Notes: generated by a model not told the origin, from the letters alone. 64,000 nucleotides of DNA from JADLHS01 sp039806955 (GCA_039806955.1 JBDHQI010000008.1:79536-143535); one strand, 5' to 3'; positions 1 to 9,099 are shown, counted from the first letter of the stretch. A program made the numbers and translations.

Positions 1-4
1 CTTA

Positions 5-1954
5 ATGCAAGCAGATAACAGTTCAAGCTCCAAACCGGCGCCGCCGGACGCGGCGATTTCCGAAGCGGAGCACCAAACCTCGCCCGAGCCAACCCCCTTC
101 AAATATCTCGCACTCGCCGCTCTGGGCGTGGTCTATGGCGACATCGGAACGAGTCCACTCTACGCCTTGCGCGCCTGCTTCGCCGGCGAGCAATCCGTTG
201 CCGCCACCACCGACAACGTGCTCGGATTGCTCTCCCTGATTTTCTGGGCGTTGATTTTAATTATTTCGATCAAATACATCGTCTTCGTGCTGCGCGCAGA
301 TAACCGTGGTGAGGGCGGCATTCTCACCCTCACTGCGCTCGCCTTCCCCGAACGCAAAAAGTCAACCCGCAGTTGGACCATGTGGTGGATGATCACCTTT
401 GGCGTTTTTGGCGCCGCGCTGCTCTACGGCGAAGGATTAATCACTCCCGCCATTTCCGTGTTGAGCGCCGTGGAAGGATTGGAAGTTGCGGCGCCTGGTT
501 TGCAATCTTACGTCGTGCCATTGACGGTCTTGATCCTCGTCGGTTTGTTCAGCGTGCAACGCATTGGCACTGCGAAGGTGGGACGCGCTTTTGGTTGGGT
601 AATGTTGTTGTGGTTTCTCACTTTGGCGGGATTGGGGCTCAAACAAATTTTTCATTCACCCGAGGTTTTGCGCGCCGTCAACCCGGTGTATGCCTGGCAA
701 TTTTTCGAGCAGAATGGCTTCCGCAGTTTCCACCAGCTCGGCTCGGTTTTTCTTGTGCTGACGGGCGCGGAAGCGCTCTACGCGGATATGGGGCACTTCG
801 GTAAAAAGCCAATCCGCACGGCGTGGTTCAGTCTGGTGCTGCCGGCGCTGTTCTTGAACTACCTCGGGCAGGGCGCGCTGGTGCTCAATCATCCGGAAGC
901 AGCGAGCAATCCTTTCTACCTCCTGGCACCGAAATGGATGCTGTATCCCTTCGTCGCTCTGGCCACCGGAGCCACCGCCATCGCTTCCCAGGCGCTGATT
1001 TCTGGCTCGTTCTCCCTGACCATGCAAGCCGTGCAACTCGGCTACGTGCCGCGCGTCGCCATCGAACACACTTCGTCATCCGCGCACGGACAAATCTACA
1101 TCCCGCTGATCAATTGGACGCTGATGGCCGCCTGCATCGGTTTGGTATTAAGCTTTCGCTCCTCGGAGAATCTGGCCGCCGCTTACGGTATCGCCGTCGG
1201 TTTGACCATGTTCATCACCACCCTGCTCTTCTATTTCGCCGCGCGTCGCCTCTGGCACTGGCACTGGCTCGCGGTTGGATCGCTCTGCGGAGTTTTTCTC
1301 GTGATCGAGTTCTTCTTCCTGGTCGCCAATCTGAGCAAAGTCAGACATGGCGGCTGGTTTCCGCTAACCATCGGCGCCCTCGGCTTCACGCTGATGGCCA
1401 CCTGGAAAACCGGGCGCGCGCGCCTGCGGCAGCGACTCATGAAGAGTCTGTTTCCCATTGAAGATTTCTTGCGTGACGTCAAAGTGCATCCGCCACACCG
1501 GGTCAGTGGCACGGCGATTTTTTTAGCCAGCAATCCCGAGGGCACTCCCGCCGCGCTCACCCATAATTTCAAGCACAATAAAATCCTGCACGAACGCGTG
1601 GTGTTGTTGACCATTCTTGTCGAAGAAACGCCTTACGTGGCGAAGAATGAGCGCATCAGCGTGACTGATTTAGGCGAGGGCTTCTACCGGGTGATCAGCC
1701 GCTATGGTTTCATGGAAAAGCCAGACGCGCAGGAAACCCTGCAATTATGCCAGACACACGGCCTGAAATTTCGCGAGATGGAAACCACCTTTTTCCTGAG
1801 CCGGGAAACCATCATCCCAAGTCAGCGCCTGGGTTTGTGGCAATGGCGCAAACGCCTGTTTGCCTTGCTCGCGCGCAACGCTCAGCCCGCCAATGCCTTC
1901 TTCAAACTCCCGCCGAACCGCGTCGTCGAACTGGGATTGCAGATCGAAATTTAA
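5..1954 (+). CDS. kup: KUP-family potassium uptake transporter
   Basis: Inner-membrane K+/H+ symporter of the KUP/HAK/KT family, importing potassium. The family signature GVVYGDIGTSPLYA lies at residues 41-54, directly after a hydrophilic Pro/Ser-rich N-terminus. About twelve hydrophobic segments follow to roughly residue 460, then a soluble C-terminal domain of about 170 residues, as in Escherichia coli Kup. The length of 649 aa is slightly above the usual 620-630 because of the extended N-terminus. The ATG at position 5 is the first in frame, but the window begins only 4 bases upstream, so a promoter or earlier start cannot be judged. It is convergent with the zinc peptidase, 24 bp away. 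Identity is secure by motif; kinetic properties are not inferable. Confidence 0.95.
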   Translation: MQADNSSSSKPAPPDAAISEAEHQTSPEPTPFKYLALAALGVVYGDIGTSPLYALRACFAGEQSVAATTDNVLGLLSLIFWALILIISIKYIVFVLRADNRGEGGILTLTALAFPERKKSTRSWTMWWMITFGVFGAALLYGEGLITPAISVLSAVEGLEVAAPGLQSYVVPLTVLILVGLFSVQRIGTAKVGRAFGWVMLLWFLTLAGLGLKQIFHSPEVLRAVNPVYAWQFFEQNGFRSFHQLGSVFLVLTGAEALYADMGHFGKKPIRTAWFSLVLPALFLNYLGQGALVLNHPEAASNPFYLLAPKWMLYPFVALATGATAIASQALISGSFSLTMQAVQLGYVPRVAIEHTSSSAHGQIYIPLINWTLMAACIGLVLSFRSSENLAAAYGIAVGLTMFITTLLFYFAARRLWHWHWLAVGSLCGVFLVIEFFFLVANLSKVRHGGWFPLTIGALGFTLMATWKTGRARLRQRLMKSLFPIEDFLRDVKVHPPHRVSGTAIFLASNPEGTPAALTHNFKHNKILHERVVLLTILVEETPYVAKNERISVTDLGEGFYRVISRYGFMEKPDAQETLQLCQTHGLKFREMETTFFLSRETIIPSQRLGLWQWRKRLFALLARNAQPANAFFKLPPNRVVELGLQIEI

Positions 1955-1978
1955 GCCGCCGCAGCCGACCGCGTGGAT

Positions 1979-2659
1979 TCAATTCCGACCGCGCGCGATA
2001 CTCAGAAAATACAGTAATTGCATGACGGAACTGACCAGCGCCGCCACGTAAGTCAAACCAGCCGCGTTCAAGACCTGGCCGACTCCCGCGCTTTCCTCGG
2101 ACCGGACAATCCCCAGGCGCAACAATTCCACTTTGGCACGGCGGCTCGCGTCAAATTCCACCGGCAACGTCACCAACTGAAACAACATCATGATGCTGAA
2201 CAACCCGATCCCCACGTAAATCAGATTGGTCATTTGCAGAAAGAATCCGATCATGATGAGCACGATCCACGCGTAACTGGCGAAGCGTGTGGCCGGCACC
2301 AACGCCGCCCGCAGCTTCATCGGCGCGTAACCGACCTGGTGTTGCAACGCGTGACCGGCTTCGTGCGCCGCCACGCCCACGGCGGCAACGGATGCACCCC
2401 GAAAATTATTGCTCGAAAGACGCAGCGCGCGTTTCGACGGATCGTAATGATCGGTGAGTTGTCCGGGAATCTCCTCCACCGGCACATTTTGCAATCCGGC
2501 CTGATCCAGAATTTCCCGCGCCGCCTGAGCCCCAGTCAACCGGGAAGCCAGCCCCACCCGGCTGAAACGCGCGTAGGCGGAAGTCAGCTTGAACTGCGCC
2601 CACAAGCCAATCAGCAGCGCCGGCAACATGAATACAAAATATTTAGGATCCAAAAACAT
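1979..2659 (-). CDS. YugP-type membrane zinc metallopeptidase
   Basis: Membrane-embedded zinc peptidase of the YugP/Zn_peptidase_2 family, substrate unknown. The zinc motif HEAGH is at residues 99-103, and a VEFDASRRA segment near 167 supplies the likely third zinc ligand (Glu), as in the family. Hydrophobic stretches at about 4-24, 118-140, 147-165 and 203-221 flank the catalytic part. The length of 226 aa is typical. The ATG start is followed immediately by the first membrane segment, as usual in this family. Transcription is convergent with kup. The 86 bp upstream (2660-2745) would hold the promoter and end exactly at the target duplication of the ISAs1-type insertion, so the insertion may have disturbed upstream control. 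Family assignment is solid; the physiological role is not known. Confidence 0.9.
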   Translation of the reverse strand: MFLDPKYFVFMLPALLIGLWAQFKLTSAYARFSRVGLASRLTGAQAAREILDQAGLQNVPVEEIPGQLTDHYDPSKRALRLSSNNFRGASVAAVGVAAHEAGHALQHQVGYAPMKLRAALVPATRFASYAWIVLIMIGFFLQMTNLIYVGIGLFSIMMLFQLVTLPVEFDASRRAKVELLRLGIVRSEESAGVGQVLNAAGLTYVAALVSSVMQLLYFLSIARGRN

Positions 2660-2745
2660 AGCGTCTTAATTAACTTGATTACTCACCAGCTGCGCTCATT
2701 TTAGACGGAATCATTGCAAATGCAAATTAACATCTGAAAGAACCT

Positions 2746-3986
2746 CAGGGCTGACGCCTATCAAGTTTTGAGGACGCGTTTGAGGTAATCCGGGGCAATG
2801 GCGGCGCGCAGCAACTTGCCTTTGAGGCTAGGTTTGTGGGTTAGGTCCCGGCGCAACAGATTGACAGCCGTCCGGCGCGTGGCCGCCAAGTTCTCGGCGG
2901 CGTGGCCACTGCGGGCATGGCTTTGATCTTCTCCAAACACCACGTCCAGCACCCAGTGCAAGCCGTTCTCCACGCCCCAGCGCCCTCGTGCCGCCCGCGC
3001 AAACTTCACCGCGTCCGCCTTCAAACTGTTCAGATAGTAGCGCCGTTCCACGCTCTGCTTGCCCTGGAGGGTCCGTCGCGCTTCCACCACGCCCACGCTC
3101 GTTAATCCCTCCCACGCGGCCCGGTCGGCGAACCAGTCGAGCTTTTCGGTCTGCCAGTAGCGCCGCACTTCGTGCCATCCGTGTTCCTTGCCCACCGTTT
3201 CGGTGTACACCAGATGCGCTTCGTTCCGCTGCACTGCATCGTCCAGAAAGCTTTTGACTTCTGCGAACGCCGTCCCCTGATTGCCTTTGAGCGCCATCAC
3301 GTAATCGGCATCGGCTTCCTTGATCTCCTTGGCGATGTCTTTCTGGCAGTGCAACGCGTCGGCGGTGACGATGCACCCGGCCAGTGCCAACGCGCGCAAC
3401 AACTCAGGCACGGCGGTGATTTCGTTGCTCTTGTCCCGCACTTTGCGCTGGCCCGGCAGCAGGCCGCTCTCGGTCGCCCACGCGCTGACGATCACGCGCG
3501 GGTCTTCACCCTGGTTGAGCGCCCGGCGCACCGCCGTGCCGTCCAGGGCCACCACTTCCCTGCCCAACACCGTGCGCACGCTCTGCGTCCAACGCGCCAG
3601 ACAGTCTCCGAACTTCTCCGGGTCGAGCGCTTGAAAGACGCGGTTGTAGGTGTCGTGCTTGGGCGCACCAGGGTGCAGGCGCAGGAATGTTTTCAACCAA
3701 GCCAGCCGAACTTCGCCAAATTCCTCCATGGCGTAGAAACTGGTGCCGCCGCAAAGAATCGTACACAGCGCGATGGTCAAGATGTCCGGCAGATCGTGAT
3801 TCACGGTGCAAGTGGCACGCGGATCCGGCACTTCCTCCAGAATGCTGATGAGGCTGACGAGTTGTGTTTTCGTGGCGTTCGTTGAGTAGAGATGCGTTTG
3901 CATCCCTCCTCATGTACGCACTGTGAATACAAAGCACATACTAAAATCACAAATTCCGAAGAAATTTTAGGTATGCGTTTGCCCTG
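2746..3986 (-). mobile_element. ISAs1-family insertion sequence, complete, with 10-bp target duplication
   Basis: The left end reads CAGGGCTGACGC from 2746; the right end read inward from 3986 is CAGGGCAAACGC, 10 of 12 identical. The 10-mer GAAAGAACCT stands immediately outside both ends (2736-2745 and 3987-3996). This is an exact direct duplication of a size typical for the ISAs1 family. The element is 1241 bp with one transposase gene. Perfect duplication and an intact reading frame point to a recent insertion, into the spacer between the zinc peptidase and the phosphofructokinase gene. Confidence 0.93.
2761..3903 (-). CDS. ISAs1-family transposase (DDE)
   Basis: DDE-type transposase of the ISAs1/H-repeat group. 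The N-terminus carries the family segment EVPDPRA followed by the DIL-IALC-ILCG region. Catalytic acidic residues are visible in VVALDGTAVRR (first Asp), IVTADALHCQKD (second Asp) and LDVVFGEDQSHARSG (third, Glu). The MALKGNQ segment between them is a family hallmark. At 380 aa with no internal stop or frameshift it is full length, so the element may be active. The stop codon lies about 15 bp inside the left terminal repeat. The gene fills nearly the whole element and runs opposite to the downstream phosphofructokinase gene. Confidence 0.95.
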   Translation of the reverse strand: MQTHLYSTNATKTQLVSLISILEEVPDPRATCTVNHDLPDILTIALCTILCGGTSFYAMEEFGEVRLAWLKTFLRLHPGAPKHDTYNRVFQALDPEKFGDCLARWTQSVRTVLGREVVALDGTAVRRALNQGEDPRVIVSAWATESGLLPGQRKVRDKSNEITAVPELLRALALAGCIVTADALHCQKDIAKEIKEADADYVMALKGNQGTAFAEVKSFLDDAVQRNEAHLVYTETVGKEHGWHEVRRYWQTEKLDWFADRAAWEGLTSVGVVEARRTLQGKQSVERRYYLNSLKADAVKFARAARGRWGVENGLHWVLDVVFGEDQSHARSGHAAENLAATRRTAVNLLRRDLTHKPSLKGKLLRAAIAPDYLKRVLKT

Positions 3987-4195
3987 GAAAGAACCTTTAC
4001 CATCTGGAGGCCGAGCCGTCGCCAACTGCGGCGCTTCACCAAAATTTTCCGATTCACTGCGGTCTTTCGTGAAAACTGACTTCACCTCGACTCGCAAAAT
4101 TGATAAACAGAGGCGGTAATGGCGGGATCGGTTCGGAGCAATTTGAATTATCCCTCAGTCAAGCCAACATTCAATGAGTCCAACAGGCTGAAACC

Positions 4196-5317
4196 ATGCG
4201 CAAAATACGAGTTGGAATTTTAACGGCGGGCGGCGACAGTCCAGGTCTGAACGCGGCAATTCGCGGCGTAGGCAAAGCCGCGCTTGATGCGGGCATGGAA
4301 ATCGTTGGCATTCGCGATGGCTTTCGCGGGCTGGCCGAAAATTTGACCATTAAACTGGATAAACGCAGCCTGGCCGGGGTGCTGACGGTCGGCGGCACCG
4401 TACTTGGCACCGGACGCGACAAGCCGCAGGCCATGGAAGTCAACGGTCGGATCCGCGACATGCGCAGCGTCATCGCCCGCAATTATCGCAAACTAAAACT
4501 GGACGCGCTGGTTTGTCTGGGCGGTGGCGGCACTCACAAAAGCGTTCTGCGCCTGATGGAAGAAGGGTTGAATTTCGTCACCCTCCCCAAGACGATTGAC
4601 AATGACGTAATCCTGACCGATACCGCCATTGGTTTTGACACTGCACTCGATATCGCCACCACGGCCATTGATCGCCTGCACAGCACCGCGCACAGTCACC
4701 ACCGGATTATCATCGCCGAGATCATGGGCCACCGTGCGGGTTGGCTGGCCTTGGGCGCCGGAATCGCCGGCGGCGCGGATGTTATTTTGATTCCCGAAAT
4801 CCCCTACGATGTGCATAACGTCGCCGCCGCCATTCGCCGTCGCAAACAATACGGCACGAATTTCAGCATTATTGCCGTGGCCGAAGGCGCGTTGCCCCGA
4901 CGCGAGGCGGCGCGCGTGGCAGCGGTGGTGCGGCACAAAACCAAAGCCAAAAACAAAACCGAAAAACGTTTGGCTAAAGCCGAATTGATTCAACTCCGGG
5001 AAGCGCACGCAGGCCACACCCTGCGCCTGGCCAAACAACTTGAAGCGCTTACCAACCTGGAAGCGCGCGTGACCATCCTTGGCTATGTGCAGCGCGGCGG
5101 CACTCCCACCGCGCCGGATCGTTTGCTGGCCACACGCTTGGGCACCGCCGCGATACGGCTGATCCAGCAGGGCCAGTTCGGCATGATGGTCGCTTCGCGC
5201 GGCGATGACACCAAAGCCGTGCCCATCGCGGAAGTTGCCGGACGACTTAAACTCGTTCCCGCCAATCATTCGTGGGTTACCAGCGCCCGCAGCGTTGGCA
5301 CCTGCTTCGGCGATTAG
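4196..5317 (+). CDS. pfkA: 6-phosphofructokinase (PfkA superfamily, GGGGT/PKTIDND subtype)
   Basis: Phosphorylates fructose 6-phosphate to the 1,6-bisphosphate in glycolysis. Clear PfkA motifs are GGDSPGLNAAIR (residues 12-23), PKTIDNDV (131-138) and MGHRAGWLA. The phosphoryl-donor loop reads GGGGT (109-113) instead of the GGDGT/S of classical ATP enzymes; Lys in PKTIDND is the residue usually associated with PPi-using or mixed-substrate enzymes. The donor (ATP or pyrophosphate) therefore cannot be read from sequence. The length of 373 aa fits the group. A lysine-rich insertion near 240-270 (KTKAKNKTEKR) is notable. The ATG at 4196 begins right at the conserved first beta strand. Its upstream region is bounded by the ISAs1 element 210 bp away. 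Confidence 0.9.
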   Translation: MRKIRVGILTAGGDSPGLNAAIRGVGKAALDAGMEIVGIRDGFRGLAENLTIKLDKRSLAGVLTVGGTVLGTGRDKPQAMEVNGRIRDMRSVIARNYRKLKLDALVCLGGGGTHKSVLRLMEEGLNFVTLPKTIDNDVILTDTAIGFDTALDIATTAIDRLHSTAHSHHRIIIAEIMGHRAGWLALGAGIAGGADVILIPEIPYDVHNVAAAIRRRKQYGTNFSIIAVAEGALPRREAARVAAVVRHKTKAKNKTEKRLAKAELIQLREAHAGHTLRLAKQLEALTNLEARVTILGYVQRGGTPTAPDRLLATRLGTAAIRLIQQGQFGMMVASRGDDTKAVPIAEVAGRLKLVPANHSWVTSARSVGTCFGD

Positions 5318-5369
5318 CAAACTGTCTGAGATACTTGTAGGTTCGGGGAGATGACTCGACGCTGAGCCA

Positions 5370-5405
5370 GCAAAGAAAATGACGCCGGCCATTCATTGAC
5401 CGGCG
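5370..5405 (-). terminator. possible intrinsic terminator of the 5451-8024 gene
   Basis: On the minus strand, about 45 bp past the stop of the four-module protein, CGCCGG (5405-5400) pairs with CCGGCG (5388-5383) across an 11-nt loop, followed by the T-rich TCATTTTCTTTG. The T tract is interrupted, so this is only suggestive. Confidence 0.35.
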
Positions 5406-5450
5406 CCGGTGTAATAACTTCCGCAAAAAAATCGCCGTGGGGATGTTCTC

Positions 5451-8024
5451 TTATTGCTTGAGGCGGAAGAATCGCGATCCGGGTTCGTGCGGCAGAAGCA
5501 CCACCCATTCGCTATCTTCAATCACGGGTTGGGCCGTGACCGGCTGCCATCCGCCCGACAACTCCGCCGTGGTTTCCAGGGTGTAACCGGTGTCGGCGGC
5601 ATCCCAGGCCAGCCGAACGATCTGATCCGGCAGTAACGCGATGTGTAATCGCGCCGAAGGACGCACCGTGCCAAGGACCAATCGCACATTATCGAGCAGC
5701 AAGGTGGCGTCAAACGCTGGGTCGGTGATGTTCTCAAAGCGCAACTCGCCGTCCTCTCCCCAAGGAGTGAACGTGAGGTATTTGGTATCATAGAGGTTCG
5801 ACCCGCCGATCTCGGCCACGGGAGTCACGTTTGTCTCGAGCAGGACTTCACCAGCAAAGGACACACGGAGATCCGGAAAATGCGTCCCGATTCTCCGCGC
5901 GTTCAAAGCGAAGATCAAGGTGTGCGGCTCGCCGGGGGTCAGGCCGGTCACGTACTGGCTCACGTAACTGCCGCCGTTTTGCATGAAGAGAACCAGGTCT
6001 TGATCCTGCGCCATCCCGTTGTTGGCGAACGGACCTTCGCCGTCAAGGTTCACGCCGTATCCGGTTTGTTCCGAACTCCAACCCGCAATCAATTTGGGCG
6101 CAATGTAACCCGCGCCCGCCGGAGTGCCGCTGGCTTCGAAACTGGGATTCTCCAAGACAATATCGTCCGCACTCCGCGCCACAATGCTGACCGCGTCCAG
6201 CAACAGGCTGGCGTCACCGGAAACTGGCGCCGCTGAAAATTCCAAATCGCCGGTGGCGGCGGTGGGCGTGAAGACGAGGTTGGTGAAATAGTATTGAAAC
6301 AAACCCCAGTCTCTGACGGGTTGAACCGCCGGAATACTGACCAGCGTTTCGCCGCCAAAGCGCACGGTAAGGTCCAGCACCGGAGGTTCGCCTCCGCCCT
6401 CGGGGGTGTAGTCCCGGACGTTGTAACGAAACTGCAGCCAATAGGTCTGCCCCGGGGTCAAGCCGTAGATCGTCTGCGACATCGTCCCCGCCCCTTGAAT
6501 GAAGGCCACCAATTCGCGGTCGGGAATCCGCCCATTGCTGCCATCGCCGGCAAACGGCATCCCGAGACTGTTGCGTCCGCCGTTGCCGATTTGATTCCAG
6601 GCCAGAATGCCACCATAACCGACGCCGGTGGGAGCGGGGCCGCTCTCAAAGCTCGGGTTTCTCACAAACGACTCGGTCACGGCAATGCGAACGGCGTTGG
6701 CCACTTCCAGGCCGTCACCATCCGCAACTTCAACTTGCGTCGCGCCCCGCTTCACGCCGGTGACTGTCAATGTTTTGGTGATCTGAGTTGCCGGTCCCGC
6801 GCCGACGGTTTCAAAATGCAGAACAACGTCGCCGTCAGCATCCGCGCCGGTAATAACGGCCACCTCGGGATCGGAGGTCAAAACCACATCCCGATCGCGG
6901 TCCACCAGCGCCTCGCTCGGGAGGCTGACCTCCAAGTTGAAGGTTTCACCGGGCGAAAGCAGTGCGTCGGTGGGCAACAGCGTAATGGGTGGAAGCGGCA
7001 CCACTGCCTGACCGCGCACGCGGATGTTATCCAGCAAAACCGTGTCAGCCGTCGCCTTGGTTTGGGTGAAGGACAGAACAACTTGTTCGGCCGTGGCGGT
7101 AAAGGTGATGGTAGCCATGTGGTACGGCATGCCGTAGCCCACCGCCGCCACGTCGGTATCGAGCAGGACGCTCGCATCGGCCTGAACCCGAAGGTGCGGA
7201 GTTTCTCCGGATCGGGCATTGTAGGCAAAAGTGACTTCGTAAGATTGTCCCGCCACCAATCCGGAAATGGTTTGCGTCAGCAAACCCTCGCCCTGGATGA
7301 ACGCCACCAATTCCTGATCTGGAGCGTCACCATTATCAGCATAAACGCCGTAGGCCGTATCCACCCCGAAGTCACCCGTGCCACTCCAACCCGCCAGATT
7401 GGTGAGCGGACCGGGGGCCGGCAGATAGCCGCTGGCTTCAAAGCTCGGATTAACGACAATCAAATCATCTTCGCCACGAGCGACAATGGTGACCGCATCC
7501 AACACTGCCGACTGATCGCCGTACGGTACCACACTAAAAGTGAGCACGCCGTCGCTGGATTCCGGGGTGAACGCAAGGCTGCGAAAGCGGAACGAATTGG
7601 GATCGCCCACCGGCTGCACGTTGTTAATCGTGGCCAGCAGCGTGCCGCCAAAGGAAACTTTCAAGTCCAGCGGACCGGGTTGGCGACAATTGTAGAAGAA
7701 CTGAATCCAATACGATTCACCCGGCGTCAGGCCGGAAATAGACTGCGACAAACTACCGTTGCCCTGGATGAAGGCGACGCGGTCACGATCGGGCGTTGCC
7801 CCATTGTCGTGGAACGGACCACCGGCATCCACGCTGCGGTCATTGACGCCACTACCGCCGCTCCACTGGTCAATTCCGCTATAATGCGGCCAGGTGTCGT
7901 TGAAGTTGCTTTCAAAACTTGGGTTTTGCACAAAAGCGATTTGCGCGTTGAGCGAGACTCCAATCAGGGCGGCAAGCAGCAGTGAAACCACTACGCGGGC
8001 CTGCGTTGTTCTTGTTGATTTCAT
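5451..8024 (-). CDS. exported four-module protein with DUF642-like repeats
   Basis: Large exported protein, probably carbohydrate- or matrix-binding; no catalytic signature seen. Residues 1-27 form a signal peptide ending near LNAQ. Four related beta-rich modules start at NPSFE (about 34-185, 192-340, 456-617, 626-785); each has a W-x-G-x(n)-VAFIQG-x-G-x-LSQTISGL core and a closing LLDAV/LLDNV strand, resembling DUF642/galactose-binding-like folds. An Ig-like insert (about 350-450) separates modules 2 and 3. Residues 790-857 form a module ending SRFFRLKQ that recurs in other exported proteins here. The IS5-type element ends only 27 bp upstream of the start codon, so the native promoter is probably displaced. 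Binding specificity is unknown. Confidence 0.8.
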   Translation of the reverse strand: MKSTRTTQARVVVSLLLAALIGVSLNAQIAFVQNPSFESNFNDTWPHYSGIDQWSGGSGVNDRSVDAGGPFHDNGATPDRDRVAFIQGNGSLSQSISGLTPGESYWIQFFYNCRQPGPLDLKVSFGGTLLATINNVQPVGDPNSFRFRSLAFTPESSDGVLTFSVVPYGDQSAVLDAVTIVARGEDDLIVVNPSFEASGYLPAPGPLTNLAGWSGTGDFGVDTAYGVYADNGDAPDQELVAFIQGEGLLTQTISGLVAGQSYEVTFAYNARSGETPHLRVQADASVLLDTDVAAVGYGMPYHMATITFTATAEQVVLSFTQTKATADTVLLDNIRVRGQAVVPLPPITLLPTDALLSPGETFNLEVSLPSEALVDRDRDVVLTSDPEVAVITGADADGDVVLHFETVGAGPATQITKTLTVTGVKRGATQVEVADGDGLEVANAVRIAVTESFVRNPSFESGPAPTGVGYGGILAWNQIGNGGRNSLGMPFAGDGSNGRIPDRELVAFIQGAGTMSQTIYGLTPGQTYWLQFRYNVRDYTPEGGGEPPVLDLTVRFGGETLVSIPAVQPVRDWGLFQYYFTNLVFTPTAATGDLEFSAAPVSGDASLLLDAVSIVARSADDIVLENPSFEASGTPAGAGYIAPKLIAGWSSEQTGYGVNLDGEGPFANNGMAQDQDLVLFMQNGGSYVSQYVTGLTPGEPHTLIFALNARRIGTHFPDLRVSFAGEVLLETNVTPVAEIGGSNLYDTKYLTFTPWGEDGELRFENITDPAFDATLLLDNVRLVLGTVRPSARLHIALLPDQIVRLAWDAADTGYTLETTAELSGGWQPVTAQPVIEDSEWVVLLPHEPGSRFFRLKQ

Positions 8025-8051
8025 GATGATTTGGTCTTGAGTTTTTGATTA

Positions 8052-8911
8052 GTAGCGGTTTCAAAAAGGTTTTCGATGTAAGTATTTTACTCTGGCTCCT
8101 TTACAGCGGATATGCAATAAGCTGCGGATGCCAAAACCATTCCTGTCGGATGAACAGTGGAAGAAGATCGAACCGTTGCTGCGGCAGTCGTCAGGACGCG
8201 GACGGCCTTGGGCAGACCATCGCCAAGTGTTGGAAGGCATCCTGTGGGGGCTCAAGACCGGGGCGCGCTGGCGCGACCTGCCGCCGGAATATCCCAGCCC
8301 CAGCTGGCGTCGCTTGCAGTTGTGGGAGGAATCAGACGTCTGGCTGGACGTGTGGCGACAGTTGCTCGCCGAACTGGACGCACGCGGCCAATTGGACTGG
8401 AACGAGAGTTTTGTGGACGGGAGCTTTGCTCCCGCCAAAAAGGGGGCGCTGGTGTCGGGAAAACCAAGCGGGCCAAGGGCACGAAGTGGATGGTGGGGGG
8501 CGACGGCCAAGGTATTCCTTTGGGAAAGCTCCTGAAGTCGGCCGCGCCGGCGGAAGTGAAGCTGTTGCGCCGCACCTTGGCCACCGTGCGCGTGCCCCGC
8601 AAGGGGCGGGGTCGTCCGCGCAGCCGGTTGCGCCGGGTGATTGCCGCCAAAGCTTACGACAGCGACCAGGCGCGGCGGGAACTCAAGCGGCGTGGCAGCG
8701 AGTTGATTTGTCCCCATGCCGGCGTCCGTCGCTCCAGGACGGGCGCAAACTGCGGCGCTATCGCAAACGCTGGAAGGTGGAACGCACGTTTGCGTGGTTG
8801 GGAAATTACCGCCGACTGGTGGTACGCTATGAACACAAAAGCCAAATGTATTCGGCCTTTTTCCATGTCGCCTGCCTCATCATCACGCTTCGGCATTTAT
8901 GAAACCGCTGC
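8052..8911 (+). mobile_element. IS5-family element (IS427-like group)
   Basis: Imperfect terminal inverted repeats: the left end reads GTAGCGGTTTCA and the right end read inward GCAGCGGTTTCA. A TA target flanks each side (8050-8051 and 8912-8913) in contexts TTAG and CTAG, matching the YTAR target preference of this family. The length of 860 bp fits the IS427 group. It carries a single transposase gene whose frame is broken twice. It sits 27 bp upstream of the start of the 857-aa exported protein gene and near the end of the 1097-aa protein gene, so it has probably split a former run of minus-strand genes. Confidence 0.85.
8128..8902 (+). pseudogene. IS5-family transposase spread over three frames
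   Basis: The N-terminal part starts at ATG 8128 (LSDEQWKKIEPLL, then GILWGLKTGARWRDLP and FVDGSFAPAKKGA, holding the first catalytic Asp). Homology then continues one base back in the next frame (VGKTKRAKGTKWM, then IAAKAYDSDQARR with the second Asp, and SELICPH). The C-terminal part, LQDGRKLRRYRKRWKVERTFAWLGN with the catalytic Glu, lies in a third frame ending at 8902. The first change coincides with an A5G5 run (about 8439-8448), a plausible site for programmed -1 slippage as known for IS427-group elements. The second, near 8715-8735, has no obvious slippery run and apparently lacks a few residues, so it is probably a disabling mutation. Confidence 0.85.
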
Positions 8912-8981
8912 TAGGGTTAATGAGTGACTCGGAAACCGACGACGGCACGAAGCCGAGCATTGTACTCGTTGATTTTACCGG

Positions 8982-9068
8982 TCATTGCAAAATTTGATGA
9001 ATCAAATTTCTTTGAAATCAGGCGAAAACTGACTGGTTTCGATTCACTTAATTCTGCAAGCATCAGTA
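8982..9068. repeat. 87-bp imperfect palindromic repeat, copy A
   Basis: Nearly identical (85 of 87) to 43986-44072, same orientation. The unit folds on itself: TTGCAAAAT pairs with ATTCTGCAA, TGAATCAAA with TTTCGATTCA (one extra C), and GAAATCAG with CTGA-CTGG-TTTC. It lies just past the 3' end of the 1097-aa protein gene, between that gene and the IS5-type element. The adjoining bases 8913-8981 show nothing recognisable. Confidence 0.8.
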
Positions 9069-9099
9069 GTCGTAGTAGCGAGGGCATGATGCAAAAAAA

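Noticed and set aside
6294..7985. A 563-codon open frame antisense to the four-module protein
   Set aside because: Same reason: composition of a shadow frame, and the sense product has a signal peptide and four clear repeats.
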